From Polaromonas sp. JS666 (lineage in GTDB: Bacteria > Pseudomonadota > Gammaproteobacteria > Burkholderiales > Burkholderiaceae_C), in NCBI RefSeq assembly GCF_000013865.1, contig NC_007948.1, positions 434,001 to 498,000 of the forward strand: 64,000 nucleotides of DNA, given 5' to 3'. Positions 27,568-36,543 of the stretch are shown in pieces. The first letter of the stretch is position 1; every line of letters starts with the position of its first letter. The notes under the pieces were generated by a model. The model saw only the letters and a list, made by a program, of their open reading frames with translations. It had not been told where the DNA came from and made no database searches. Both the position numbers and the translations under genes were made by a program.

Positions 27568-28749
27568 TCAGAATTTATTCACGGTATTGAGCTGCTGGTC
27601 CACAAAATCGCCGTTGTACTGGGTTATTTTGCTGCGCACCGGCAGGTAGCCCAGTGAGGGCGCGTACCAGACTTCCACTTTCTGATCGTATTCACGGCGC
27701 GGCTGGCGCGTGAGCCTGAGGGCGACGATGTCCCCAAAGGGCAGGCTCACGCTTTCCTCTGCCTCCACCAGAAAGGTCCAGGTATCCGCGTCGCGCGGGC
27801 CCACGGTATACAGCGAAATGCTGGAGCCCACCGGAAAGCTGGCCGGGCTGCCGGCCAGCATGCCGCCCAGCTGTAAAAACACGCTCACCCGGTCCTGGGC
27901 ACCCTTGATCCAGGGGACGGCGGGCGTATTGGCGCTGAAGGTGATCCGGGCTTTGTCGGCCTCGAAATGGGCGGCGACTTCGCTTCTCGATTTGTCCGAA
28001 AAGCGCGTGGGCGCCAGCCCCCCGGCGTCTACCTGGCCAGTGCTGGCCATGCTGCGCGAGCCCAGAAACAGCGCGCTCACGGTCATGCGGGCGTCATAGC
28101 TGCCGCCCGCCTGATGCCAGCCGAGTTCGGCGTTCGCGTGGTAGGTCATGCCCTTGGCCTGACCGGTCATCTTGTAGGCCAGCCTGACGCTGGGCGGCAG
28201 GGCTATTGCGGTCACCGGTGTCTGGCTGGCGCCGGCGGGTGGCGGTGGCGCCGTGGCCTCCGGTGGTGTATTGGCCGTTGAATTCGATGCGGTGGCTGTA
28301 TCGGCCGCCGGGAGCGGCACGCTGTCCGCGCTGGGCGCGGCAGGAGATTCGCTGACCGCGAGTGAGTCGGGAGCTTGAGGAGCGACAGAATCAGTAGCCG
28401 GCTGCGCAGGTGAATCAGCGGCTACGGCCTCATTTTCTTGAACAGGAACAGGAGGCCTTTTGGGTTTGACCGGGGCCTTGACCACGGGCTTGACCGCAGG
28501 AGGCGCTGCTGGCGGGGGAAGCACCTTGGACGGTGGCGGGACCTCAATGCTGCGTGTGACAAATGCCGGCGCGGCGCGGCTGCGGGTGGATGCCGGGTCC
28601 GTTTCCGGGCCAAACCGGTCGGGCGTCGTTCGCAGCAGCAGCGTGTGTACGGCGAGCACCAGCACGGCCAGCATGCCCAGCGCTCGCCGGGGGGGGGCAG
28701 TGCGCGAAACCCCCGAAGCCACCCCTGGTGCTGCCAGCACGCTGTTCAT
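27568..28749 (-). CDS. DUF3108 protein with N-terminal anchor and proline-rich linker
   Basis: 393 residues. A membrane segment near residues 25-40 is followed by a 140-residue Pro/Ala/Ser-rich linker of TonB-like composition, then the DUF3108 domain from about 195 (LAYKMTGQAKGMTYHANAEL at its start, EVWYAPSLGYLPVRSKI near its end). Likely spans the periplasm with its domain at the outer face; role unknown. Its ATG overlaps the IclR gene stop by four bases. The last residues PVRSKITQYNGDF are well conserved in the family. Confidence 0.82.
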   Translation of the reverse strand: MNSVLAAPGVASGVSRTAPPRRALGMLAVLVLAVHTLLLRTTPDRFGPETDPASTRSRAAPAFVTRSIEVPPPSKVLPPPAAPPAVKPVVKAPVKPKRPPVPVQENEAVAADSPAQPATDSVAPQAPDSLAVSESPAAPSADSVPLPAADTATASNSTANTPPEATAPPPPAGASQTPVTAIALPPSVRLAYKMTGQAKGMTYHANAELGWHQAGGSYDARMTVSALFLGSRSMASTGQVDAGGLAPTRFSDKSRSEVAAHFEADKARITFSANTPAVPWIKGAQDRVSVFLQLGGMLAGSPASFPVGSSISLYTVGPRDADTWTFLVEAEESVSLPFGDIVALRLTRQPRREYDQKVEVWYAPSLGYLPVRSKITQYNGDFVDQQLNTVNKF

Positions 28750-29609
28750 GCCCCTGTGAACCCCAGATCGCTGGAAAGTTGCCGGGCGGCTGCCGCCAGT
28801 GGTCGGGCCACCGCACCGTCCCAGGCCGGATCAAACGTGGCCAGCGAGCCCAGCGCCACCATGCCCAGCGCCAGATGGCCGTCGGCATCAAACACCGGCG
28901 CACAGAAACCGGCCACGCCGGGCAGCAGGGTGTCCACGACGCGTGCCAGGCCGCGCTGGCGCACCTCGTCCAGCAGCGCGGTCGCTTTGGCCATGCTGGT
29001 GGGCAGATCCTTGCGCCCCAGCTTCTGGGTGCGTGCCAGTTCGTCCTTGAGCAAGGCGGCCAGCCGGTTTTGCGACGCATGCTGGTTCAGCATGAAGGCC
29101 GCAAAGCACAGGCCCGTGGCCGATGACAGCAGCGGCATCACGTCGCCCAGGCGCAGGTTGACGGTGACGGCCTGGGGCGACTCCTCCCAGTGAACGATGG
29201 TCGGGCCCTGATTGCCCCAGACCGCCAGTGCCAGGGTCTGGCCAATGTGCTCCATCAGCGGCTGCAGGCGTTGGCGTGCCAGCTTCACGCTGTCAAGCCG
29301 GGAAAGGGAAGCGAGCCCTAACTTGAGCGCGGCTGGCCCCAGGTCGTAGCGCGTGGAGCCGGCATCCTGCGTGACCAGCCCGAGGCGCTGGAAGCTCACC
29401 AGATAGCGGTGCGCTTTGGCCGCGCTCATGCCCGCCGCCGCCGCCAGGTCGCGCAGCATCAGCGGGCCGGGTGCTGCGGCCAGCACCCCCAGCAGGCTGA
29501 ACCCAACTTCCACCGACTGAATGCCCGCGCGCTGGGGCGGCAGATCGGTGAGTGGCGCAGCAGGCGGCGCGGCGAGCGGGGTGTCGAGGGAGCCAGGAGG
29601 AGCGTTCAT
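28746..29609 (-). CDS. IclR-family transcriptional regulator
   Basis: 287 residues. A winged helix follows QSVEVGFSLLGVLAAAPGP (about 33-90) and the effector-binding domain runs to the end, with ATGLCFAAFML and GFCAPVFDADG typical of the family. The start at 29609 avoids 15 extra residues of poor composition. Divergent from the fumarylacetoacetate hydrolase-family gene, with a 205-base gap that should hold both promoters, so control of that gene is a plausible guess. Confidence 0.9.
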   Translation of the reverse strand: MNAPPGSLDTPLAAPPAAPLTDLPPQRAGIQSVEVGFSLLGVLAAAPGPLMLRDLAAAAGMSAAKAHRYLVSFQRLGLVTQDAGSTRYDLGPAALKLGLASLSRLDSVKLARQRLQPLMEHIGQTLALAVWGNQGPTIVHWEESPQAVTVNLRLGDVMPLLSSATGLCFAAFMLNQHASQNRLAALLKDELARTQKLGRKDLPTSMAKATALLDEVRQRGLARVVDTLLPGVAGFCAPVFDADGHLALGMVALGSLATFDPAWDGAVARPLAAAARQLSSDLGFTGA

Positions 29610-29814
29610 GAAAGTGAGAGAATTTCGAATTACATTTAGGTAAACTGATTTCACTTATCGTAACGCGAAACAATGATTTTCAGGTTTTGAGGCGTTCCCC
29701 GGGCTGCGGCAGGGTGCCGCGAAGCGTCGGAGCCCTTCAGGGACGGCACAATCCAGTGTGCTTTTTGCGATGCAACACTGAAGAAAACCCGCCAGCCACC
29801 CAATCAGGATATTG

Positions 29815-30810
29815 ATGAAACTCGCCACTTACAAAGACGGTTCCCGCGACGGCCAGCTCGTTGTGGTGTCGCGCGATCTTGCCACCGCCCATTATGCGAC
29901 GGGCATTGCCAGCAAACTGCAGCAGGTGCTGGACGACTGGAACTTCCTGTCGCCCCAGCTGCAGGACCTTTACGAAACACTCAACAACGGCAAGGCGCGC
30001 CACGCCTTCCCGTTTGAGCCGGCGCAATGCATGGCGCCGCTGCCGCGCGCCTACCAATGGGCCGACGGCTCGGCCTTCATCAACCATGTGGAGCTGGTGC
30101 GCAAGGCCCGCAATGCGGAAGTGCCTGCCTCCTTCTACACCGACCCGCTGATGTACCAGGGTGGCAGCGACGACTTCGCCGGCCCCTGTGACAACGTGGT
30201 GGTTGCCAGCGAAGAGTTCGGCATCGACTTTGAAGCCGAGGTCGCCGTGATCACGGCCGACGTGCCCATGGGCGCCACGCCCGAGCAGGCGCTCGAAGGC
30301 ATACGCCTCGTGATGCTGGCCAACGACGTGTCGCTGCGCAACCTCATACCCGACGAGTTGGCCAAAGGCTTCGGCTTTTTCCAGAGCAAGCCGGCCACGG
30401 CCTTCAGCCCGGTCGCGGTGACGCTGGATGAACTGGTGTTCAACGGAGAAAATGCCTGGGACAAGGGCCGCCTGCACATGACGCTGCAAAGCACCTGGAA
30501 CGGCCGCAAGGTCGGCATGTGCGAGGCCGGACCCGAGATGACCTTTCACTTCGGGCAGCTGATTGCCCACATCTGCAAAACCCGCAATGTGCGCGCCGGC
30601 AGCATTGTGGGTTCGGGTACCGTGAGCAACAAGGACTGGAGCCATGGCTACAGCTGCATTGCCGAAAAGCGTGCGATTGAAACCATCGAGGACGGCAAGC
30701 CCAAAACGCCGTTCATGAAGTTTGGCGACACCATCCGCATCGAGGTCAAGGGCAAGGATGGGCTGTCGGTGTTTGGTGCGATTGAGCAGAAGGTTGCGCC
30801 GCTGCGTTAA
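29815..30810 (+). CDS. Fumarylacetoacetate hydrolase family protein
   Basis: 331 residues. The metal-binding set is visible: Glu residues in EEFGIDFEAEVAV and Asp in MLANDVSLRN, and the domain closes with GDTIRIEVKG. The N-terminal half with QWADGSAFINHVELVRKAR and SFYTDPLMYQGGSDDF is typical of the longer FAH branch used in homogentisate breakdown and similar ring-fission pathways. Hydrolyses a C-C bond in an acylpyruvate-type substrate. AGGAT precedes the ATG. No other ring-cleavage gene is adjacent. Confidence 0.88.
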   Translation: MKLATYKDGSRDGQLVVVSRDLATAHYATGIASKLQQVLDDWNFLSPQLQDLYETLNNGKARHAFPFEPAQCMAPLPRAYQWADGSAFINHVELVRKARNAEVPASFYTDPLMYQGGSDDFAGPCDNVVVASEEFGIDFEAEVAVITADVPMGATPEQALEGIRLVMLANDVSLRNLIPDELAKGFGFFQSKPATAFSPVAVTLDELVFNGENAWDKGRLHMTLQSTWNGRKVGMCEAGPEMTFHFGQLIAHICKTRNVRAGSIVGSGTVSNKDWSHGYSCIAEKRAIETIEDGKPKTPFMKFGDTIRIEVKGKDGLSVFGAIEQKVAPLR

Positions 30811-30828
30811 CCCGATTCAACCTGAAAT

Positions 30829-30853
30829 CCCCGCCGGGGGAGGGGCGGGTTTA
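30829..30853 (+). terminator. Weak intrinsic terminator after the FAH gene
   Basis: CCCGCC (30830-30835) pairs with GGCGGG (30844-30849), followed by only three T. It overlaps the stop of the convergent marC-like gene and could serve both strands. Confidence 0.4.
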
Positions 30854-31453
30854 CGGCTGGCCGAGCTGCGCCACAAAGAGTTTCAGGCCGCGCAGCAGCA
30901 TTTCCACCGAGATGGCCACCAGGATCAGGCCCATCAGCCGTTCAAAGGCCATCATGACGCGGTCGCCCGCGATGCGCTGAATCCGCTCGGACAGTACCAG
31001 CACCACCGCGCAGACCACCATGGTCACGCTCAGCGCGGCAATCCATTCCAGCCGCCGCGCCGGCGCCTGCGAGACCAGCAGCATCACCGTGGCCAGCGCC
31101 GAGGGGCCGGCCAGCCCGGGGATGGCCAACGGCACGATCAGCGGCTCACCCTGCAGGGGCGCGGCCTCCGGCTGGGCCGAGGGGAAAATCATGCGCAGCG
31201 CGATCAGGAACATCACCACGGCGCCGGCGATTTGCAGCGACAGGTCGCTCAGGTTCATCAGGCGCAGAAAGCCGTCGCCGACAAACATGAAGGCCAGCAG
31301 CAGCAGGAAGGCAATCAGCACCTCCCGCAGGACGACGCGCATGCGGCGCTCGGGGGCCACGCCGCGCAGGGCGTTGACAAAGATGGGAATGTTGCCCAGC
31401 GGATCCGTGATCAGCAGCAGCAAGACGGTGGCTGAAGCAAAGGTATAGGCCAT
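30851..31453 (-). CDS. MarC-family inner membrane protein
   Basis: 200 residues, six predicted membrane helices. LLITDPLGNIPIFV at the start and PLAIPGLAGPSALATVML near the middle are the paired family signatures. The link to multiple antibiotic resistance implied by the name has not held up; function unknown. Convergent with the FAH gene. Confidence 0.9.
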   Translation of the reverse strand: MAYTFASATVLLLLITDPLGNIPIFVNALRGVAPERRMRVVLREVLIAFLLLLAFMFVGDGFLRLMNLSDLSLQIAGAVVMFLIALRMIFPSAQPEAAPLQGEPLIVPLAIPGLAGPSALATVMLLVSQAPARRLEWIAALSVTMVVCAVVLVLSERIQRIAGDRVMMAFERLMGLILVAISVEMLLRGLKLFVAQLGQP

Positions 31454-31512
31454 GGCGGCAGCGCGGTGAGTGGCTGAAGATCAGGGAGTGAACCGGGGCA
31501 TCACAGTCACGC

Positions 31513-31926
31513 TCAGCTGGCGTAAAGCGCCTCCAGCGAGCGGAAGCCCTTGATCTCGATGGGGTTGCCAAACGGATCGCAAAAAAACATCGTCCATTGC
31601 TCGCCGGGCTCGCCCTCAAAGCGCACCTGTGGCGCCAGCACGAATTCGGTGTGGGCCGCCTGCAGGCGCTGGGCCAGGGCCTGCCAGTCCGGCAGGGCCA
31701 GCACCAGTCCGAAGTGGGGCATGGGCACCAGCTTGTCGCCCACATGGCCGGTGCGCTCTGTTTTGAACGGCTCGCCCAGGTGCAGCGAAATCTGGTGGCC
31801 AAAAAAGTCGAAGTCGACCCAGGTGTCGGTAGAGCGGCCCTCGGTGCACCCCAGGACGCCACCATAAAAGCTGCGTGCGAGGTCCAGGTCCCTGACATTG
31901 AAGGCAAAGTGAAACAGGCTTTTCAT
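31513..31926 (-). CDS. VOC-family (glyoxalase/dioxygenase superfamily) protein
   Basis: 137 residues, one VOC module. FHFAFNVRDLDLARSFY opens it and MFFCDPFGNPIEIKGF closes it; the His near the start, the His in SLHLG and the Glu near the end could form the metal site. The start at 31926 is chosen from this domain edge. Substrate unknown. Confidence 0.85.
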   Translation of the reverse strand: MKSLFHFAFNVRDLDLARSFYGGVLGCTEGRSTDTWVDFDFFGHQISLHLGEPFKTERTGHVGDKLVPMPHFGLVLALPDWQALAQRLQAAHTEFVLAPQVRFEGEPGEQWTMFFCDPFGNPIEIKGFRSLEALYAS

Positions 31927-32123
31927 GGCGCCAAGCTTAGCAGGCGGGTGGAGTTTGAGGCCGATCGTCCAGTGTCCCGGTCGCCGTCCCGCCGTACAAA
32001 AATCGGTTGACGTGCCGCCATGACGTTGCACAATGAAGGCGCATCCTGGCCTCATTTCATGAGGCTCATGGCATGGCAACTTATCCGGACCCGCAACAGT
32101 GCCCAACCTGGCAGGAGACAACC

Positions 32124-33017
32124 ATGAGTGACGCAGACAACAATTCTTTTGCCGGCTTCGGCAAGCTTGTGCCCGGTTTTGACTTCCTGCAAAACCTGGC
32201 GAAACAGGCGGCGGACAGTGCGTCGCAAAGCATTCCGCAGTTGCCCAAGCTGGGGAGTTGGGTCGCACCCACGCTCAATGTCGAAGAGCTGGACAAGCGC
32301 ATCGACGAGCTCAAGGCCGTGCAGTTCTGGCTCGACCAGAATGCCACCGCACTCAAGGCCACCATCCAGGCGCTGGAAGTGCAGAAGATGACCCTGGCGA
32401 CGCTCCGGGGCATGAACTTCAACATGGGCGACATGGCCAACGCCTTCAAGCTCAAGGTAGCCGACGGTGTGGCCGACAAGGCCAAGACTTTTTCCGGGCT
32501 GGAGATTCCGCCTTCGGCTTTTAACGGCCATCAGGCGAATGCACAAGCCAGCGAAGACACGGCGGAAAAAGCCAGGGCCAAGGCCAAGGCAAAAGCCAAA
32601 GTGGCGGCAGCCAAATCTTCCGATGCGACTGCTGCCGCGGGCGGTGTGGTCGACCCGATGCAGTGGTGGGGCGCCCTGACCCAGCAGTTCCAGACCATTG
32701 CAGCGGATGCAATGAAAGATGTCGCCCGAAAGACCGCCGTGGACACCACCAAAAACATGGCCGCCGGGCTGGCCAAGGATGCGGTGAAAACGGCCACCGA
32801 CATGGCCACGGGTCTGGCCAAAGGCATGGCTGAAAGCGCCGGGAAAACGGTGGCCGGCGGGGCGCGTGCCGCCATGAACACCGCGCTGCGCAGTGCCCAG
32901 GACTGGCCTACACCGGCCTCCATGGCGTCGTCGGCTGCGCAATCCCCGTCAGGCCCCAAAGCCAAAACGCCGGCGCGCAAGACCGCGCGCAGTACGGTCC
33001 GAAAAACCACACCTTGA
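32124..33017 (+). CDS. phaM: PhaM-family polyhydroxyalkanoate granule/nucleoid linker
   Basis: 297 residues. The N-terminal part (LVPGFDFLQNLAK, then VEELDKRIDELKAVQFWLDQN and ALEVQKMTLATLRGMN) matches the PhaM family, which activates PHA synthase and ties granules to DNA in Cupriavidus. The C-terminal end PARKTARSTVRKT is the Lys/Ala-rich DNA-binding tail. The middle is Ala/Lys-rich with repeated helical segments. GGAG precedes the ATG at 32124. Followed 28 bases later by a FIST protein. Confidence 0.85.
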   Translation: MSDADNNSFAGFGKLVPGFDFLQNLAKQAADSASQSIPQLPKLGSWVAPTLNVEELDKRIDELKAVQFWLDQNATALKATIQALEVQKMTLATLRGMNFNMGDMANAFKLKVADGVADKAKTFSGLEIPPSAFNGHQANAQASEDTAEKARAKAKAKAKVAAAKSSDATAAAGGVVDPMQWWGALTQQFQTIAADAMKDVARKTAVDTTKNMAAGLAKDAVKTATDMATGLAKGMAESAGKTVAGGARAAMNTALRSAQDWPTPASMASSAAQSPSGPKAKTPARKTARSTVRKTTP

Positions 33018-33045
33018 ACGCCTTGAATTCGTCTGCCGGGATCCC

Positions 33046-34338
33046 ATGAAGCTTTTTCCCTATGGCCATGCCACCCATCCGCAATGGCAGATGGCGGCCG
33101 GCCTTGTGCTCGCCCAGTTGCGTGCCCACATGACCTTGCCCGGTTATGCCCGTGCGCCCACACTGGCATTGCTCTACATCACCGATCATTACGCCGTCCA
33201 TGCGCAGGACATCCTCGATCACCTGAGCGCCGAGCTGCCCGACATCACCGACTGGAGTGGCACGGTGGGCGTGGGTATCGCGTCGAACAACGTCGAGTAT
33301 TTTGACGAGCCCGCGCTGGCGGTGATGCTCTGCGAACTGCCGCACGACCAGTACCGCGTGTTTTCCGGCGTGTCGCCCTTGCCCCCGGCGGCCAGCGGCC
33401 GCTTCAAGGCGCATACCGCGCTGGTGCATGCCGATGCCGGCACCCCCGACGTTGCAGAACTGATTGACGAGATGGCCCAGCGGACCGAGAGCGGTTACGT
33501 CTTTGGCGGTCTGGCGTCGAGCCGCTCCAGCACGGTGCAGTTTGCCTTCAGCGGCCACGGCAACGTCAAGGGGCACGGCGCGGCCGGCGGTGTGTTCAAC
33601 GGCGGCCTGAGTGGTGTCGCGTTCGCGCGCGACCCATCGGGCGGCATGGTCCTGATGTCGCGCATCACGCAGGGCTGCCAGCCCGTCTCGGCAAATCACG
33701 ACATCACCGCCTGCGAGAGCAATGTGGTGACCGGGCTGGACGGCCAGCCGGCACTGGATGTGATGCTGGAAGATCTGAAAGTATCGCTGGACCAGCCGCG
33801 CGAGGCCCTGGCCCGGGTGCGCACGACGCTGGTGGGCCTGAGCCGCCCCGAAGACAGCCTGCATGATGCCCGCAGCCGGCGGGCGGGGCAGTTTGGCGCG
33901 GAAGTGGTGGTGCGCCACGTGATCGGACTGGACCCGGCGCGCAAAGGTATCGCGATCGCCGAAGTCCCCCACGTGGGCATGAAGCTGGCTTTTTGCGAAC
34001 GCAATGCGCAGGCCGCGCGTGCCGACCTGATTCGGGTCTGCGCCGAAATCCGCGAAGAGCTGGAGCCTGAAGAAGTCACGCTGGATGTCGCCAGCGCCCT
34101 CGGCGGTGTGCCAGCCGACGCCGCGCCGCACCCGGCCCGGCGAATCGCCGGCGCCATCTATGTCAGCTGCTCGGGTCGCGGCGGCCCGCACTTTGGCGCG
34201 CCCAGTGCCGAGCTGCAGATCGTGCGGCGTGCGCTGGGCGATGTGCCGCTGGTGGGGTTTTTTGCGGGCGGTGAAATCGCGCGCCACCACCTGTATGGCT
34301 ACACCGGCGTGCTCACGGTGTTCGCCGCGGCGGACTGA
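33046..34338 (+). CDS. FIST-domain sensory protein
   Basis: 430 residues with a FIST N domain (about 25-215; ALLYITDHYAVHAQDIL, VGVGIASNNVEY, YVFGGLASS) and a FIST C domain (about 225-395; ISCSGRGG-like VSCSGRGGPHFG and VGFFAGGEI). FIST domains are thought to bind small ligands such as amino acids and usually feed a kinase or cyclase. Here there is no output domain and no adjacent kinase; it follows phaM on the same strand and may be co-transcribed. Confidence 0.88.
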   Translation: MKLFPYGHATHPQWQMAAGLVLAQLRAHMTLPGYARAPTLALLYITDHYAVHAQDILDHLSAELPDITDWSGTVGVGIASNNVEYFDEPALAVMLCELPHDQYRVFSGVSPLPPAASGRFKAHTALVHADAGTPDVAELIDEMAQRTESGYVFGGLASSRSSTVQFAFSGHGNVKGHGAAGGVFNGGLSGVAFARDPSGGMVLMSRITQGCQPVSANHDITACESNVVTGLDGQPALDVMLEDLKVSLDQPREALARVRTTLVGLSRPEDSLHDARSRRAGQFGAEVVVRHVIGLDPARKGIAIAEVPHVGMKLAFCERNAQAARADLIRVCAEIREELEPEEVTLDVASALGGVPADAAPHPARRIAGAIYVSCSGRGGPHFGAPSAELQIVRRALGDVPLVGFFAGGEIARHHLYGYTGVLTVFAAAD

Positions 34339-34400
34339 GCGTGTGAGCGTGCTGGGGAAACCTGGGTTCAGTTTTCACTCAGTGTTTCGGTTCAGCGCTG

Positions 34401-34664
34401 CTACGTCCCCTCGGCGCGCATTCGTCGGCGAGAGGTGTTGGAAGCGGACTCCTCAAGTCGCTCAGCAAGCCAGACCTTGATAACCGACTGCCGGGTGACG
34501 CCGAGCTTGCTGGCTTCCCGGTCCAGCGAGTCAATCATCCACGCAGGGAAATCGACATTCACGCGCTTTTGCACCTGCAGCACACGTTTTGCTTTGGATA
34601 AATCCAGAGAAGCCGTGATGTCCACGCCCTCGTCAAACTGTTGCTCAAAAGTTTTAGCTTTCAT
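34401..34664 (-). CDS. brnA: BrnA-type antitoxin
   Basis: 87 residues. The C-terminal ribbon-helix-helix part RVNVDFPAWMIDSLDREA followed by GVTRQSVIKVWLAERL is typical of BrnA, which neutralises BrnT and represses the operon. The first 13 bases overlap the toxin's 3' end (about 11 bases shared), the reverse of the common antitoxin-first order and usual for brnTA. Confidence 0.88.
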   Translation of the reverse strand: MKAKTFEQQFDEGVDITASLDLSKAKRVLQVQKRVNVDFPAWMIDSLDREASKLGVTRQSVIKVWLAERLEESASNTSRRRMRAEGT

Positions 34665-34917
34665 ACAGTGCTACCTCCTCGGTTCGCGCACGACGGACAG
34701 AAATAAGTCGAATATTGGCACCCCTGTAGGTGACCACCGCTGACCAGTGTTTGCCATTGATAAGCCCGATCACCAGATACCGGGGCTCATCCTCCGTTTT
34801 TGCCGGAATCTCCAATAGCCGTGGATCATTCCATAGAAGCTGCGCATCAATAAAGTTGATGTGGTGCTTTAAAAAGTTGGACTCGCTTTTGGATTCGTCA
34901 AATTCGAAGGAGTTCAT
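34654..34917 (-). CDS. brnT: BrnT-type ribonuclease toxin
   Basis: 87 residues. FEFDESKSESNFLKHHINF at the start, then RYLVIGLINGKHWSAVVTYRG and IRLISVRRART form the BrnT pattern of a RelE-like small RNase with conserved Arg/Lys/His. First gene of the brnTA pair. A palindrome that contains a TATAAT box lies immediately upstream. Confidence 0.9.
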   Translation of the reverse strand: MNSFEFDESKSESNFLKHHINFIDAQLLWNDPRLLEIPAKTEDEPRYLVIGLINGKHWSAVVTYRGANIRLISVRRARTEEVALYES

Positions 34918-34934
34918 GGTATAGAAATTATACC
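34918..34934 (-). promoter_or_regulatory. brnTA operator/promoter
   Basis: GGTATA and TATACC flank five bases, directly before the brnT ATG. On minus it includes TATAAT (34932-34927), so the transcript would start within a few bases of the ATG and repressor binding would mask the -10 box. No convincing -35 seen. Confidence 0.55.
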
Positions 34935-34975
34935 TTTATTGGTGTTTTTCTGCGGCCATCCAAGCTGCTAACGTC

Positions 34976-35109
34976 GGTTTTTCCAGCCAAACCCCTCAGC
35001 GCAGCAACGAGACGCACCAATCGACAACTGACGCTGATGCCCGGCTCTACCGCAAGGGCAAGACAGGCAGCGAGCTTCGCGTCATGGGCCATACCGGTGG
35101 ATTTGCGGG
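34976..35109 (+). pseudogene. IS5-type transposase fragment
   Basis: In the frame starting with CAG at 34997 the DNA reads PQRSNETHQSTTDADARLY then RKGKTGSELRVMGHT, the central part of IS5-family DDE transposases. It has no start and runs into stop after GACR. The next transposase fragment begins at about 35098 in another frame. Not functional. Confidence 0.7.
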
Positions 35110-35685
35110 GGCGTGTCGGTGAACTACCACGCGCTCAACGACTTTCGTGCCGGCAACGAAGTGCTGATGGACGAATTGCTCACTGACAACGTGGCCGCAT
35201 TGGCCGCCGTGGGTGCGATCAGCCTGGAGCGGGTGGCGCAAGACGGCATGCGCGTGCGCGCCGACGCCGGTGCGGCCTCGTTTCGCCGCCAGGCCAGCCT
35301 GGACGAACACCTGAGCCAGGCGCGCGAGTGGGTGCAGACGATCAAGACACAGGCCCAGACAGCCCCCGGCCTTGCCAAGTGTCAGGCGCAGGCGGCCCAG
35401 CTGCGTGCCGCCCAAGAGCGAGAGCAGCGCATCCAGGCGGCACTGGAGCAACTGCCCGAAGTGGCCGCGGCCAAGAAGCGCAACGGTGGCAAGGCCGAAG
35501 ACGCCAGAGCGAGCACCACCGACGCCGACGCACGTGTCATGAAGATGGGCGACGGCTGCTTTCGACCCGCCTTCAATGTGCAGTTCGCCACCGAGTGCGA
35601 AGGCCAGGTCATCGTCGGCATGGACGTGGTCAACGCCGGCAGCGACATGGCCCAGCCGGCACCCATGGCCCGGCAACTCAGCGCC
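35098..35685 (+). pseudogene. IS1182-type transposase internal fragment
   Basis: Reads WICGGVSVNYHALNDFR from 35098 and continues open as the linker region of IS1182-family transposases (RVAQDGMRVRADAGAASF, LEHL-type helices, CFRPAFNVQFAT, VVNAGSDMAQPAPM). Both ends are missing: the N-terminus is replaced by the IS5-type fragment and the C-terminus stops at the end of the convergent XRE gene. No terminal repeats seen. Confidence 0.78.
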
Positions 35686-36417
35686 TCAACGCCGCAGCGC
35701 CGCAAACGCCTCAAATTCCCAGCTCCGCATGGCCAGCAGCAAGGTGTAGCCCTCGCGGTCCTTGTCGGCCAGTTTCTGGTCGGCCTGGTGTTGCTGGGCA
35801 AAGTCTTGCGCCACGCGCTGCATGCGTTCCAGAAACGAGGGTGCCAGGCTGCGGCTGATGGAGCCGTGCACCAGCAACAGGCCTTCACCGGCGCCATCGA
35901 AGCCGCCTGAAAAGTAATCGAGCAAGGCGTTGTCGCGGAAGTAATCCATCACCGGGCCGTGCGGCCGCCAGCGGAAGGTCTTGGCGAGTTTGAGCCGGTA
36001 GCGGTTCATCGGCTTGAGTTCGATGATGCCGATGCGGTCCAGCTGCGCCAGATACTTGATGCACTCGGCCTCCGACAGGCGGTAGCTGTCCGTCATCTGC
36101 TCCAGCGTCCACTGTGACAGCACGCAAATCGCCGCCAGCAAAAGCTTCTTGTCGGCCACCACCGCCTTTTCCTGCACTTCCGTGAGTTCCGCCAGCAGCG
36201 GCTGGGTATCCGCGACGCGCCTGGCCAGTTCGGAAAAGTCCAGTTTCAGGGCGCGGCAAATGGCATCGATGCGCGACAGCGGCATGTCGCCCTTGGCCAG
36301 CATGCGCTTGACGCTGGACTCGGCCATGCCGAGGGCGCGGGCCAGATCGGCATAGGTCATCTGGGCGGCCTTGAGTTCCTTCTTCAGGACTGTGACCAGG
36401 TCGGCGCTTGTGCTCAT
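35686..36417 (-). CDS. XRE-family transcriptional regulator with effector-like C-terminal domain
   Basis: 243 residues. The N-terminal Cro/C1 helix-turn-helix (TYADLARALGMAESSVKRML, about 21-40) is followed by a second winged-helix-like part with LSQWTLEQMTDSYRLSEAECIKYL and IIELKPMNRYRLKLA. AAGGAG precedes the ATG. Its last codons coincide with the breakpoint of the transposase remnant, so the tail may be shortened. Two palindromes upstream suggest that it controls itself. Confidence 0.85.
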   Translation of the reverse strand: MSTSADLVTVLKKELKAAQMTYADLARALGMAESSVKRMLAKGDMPLSRIDAICRALKLDFSELARRVADTQPLLAELTEVQEKAVVADKKLLLAAICVLSQWTLEQMTDSYRLSEAECIKYLAQLDRIGIIELKPMNRYRLKLAKTFRWRPHGPVMDYFRDNALLDYFSGGFDGAGEGLLLVHGSISRSLAPSFLERMQRVAQDFAQQHQADQKLADKDREGYTLLLAMRSWEFEAFAALRR

Positions 36418-36452
36418 TGGAAAAGCTCCTTGGGAAAACTCTCTGGTATTGA

Positions 36453-36495
36453 TTATCGATACTTCTGGTCGTAGAAATTCAGTTTGTATCGATAC
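36453..36495. promoter_or_regulatory. Pair of TATCGATAC operators upstream of the XRE gene
   Basis: TTATCGATAC at 36453-36462 and the perfect palindrome GTATCGATAC at 36486-36495, about three helical turns apart, 36-78 bases upstream of the regulator's start. Good candidates for autoregulation. Confidence 0.5.
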
Positions 36496-36543
36496 CTGGA
36501 AAGATTTTCAGCTTGTGCGCTCAGACTGCGCCCACTTATATTG

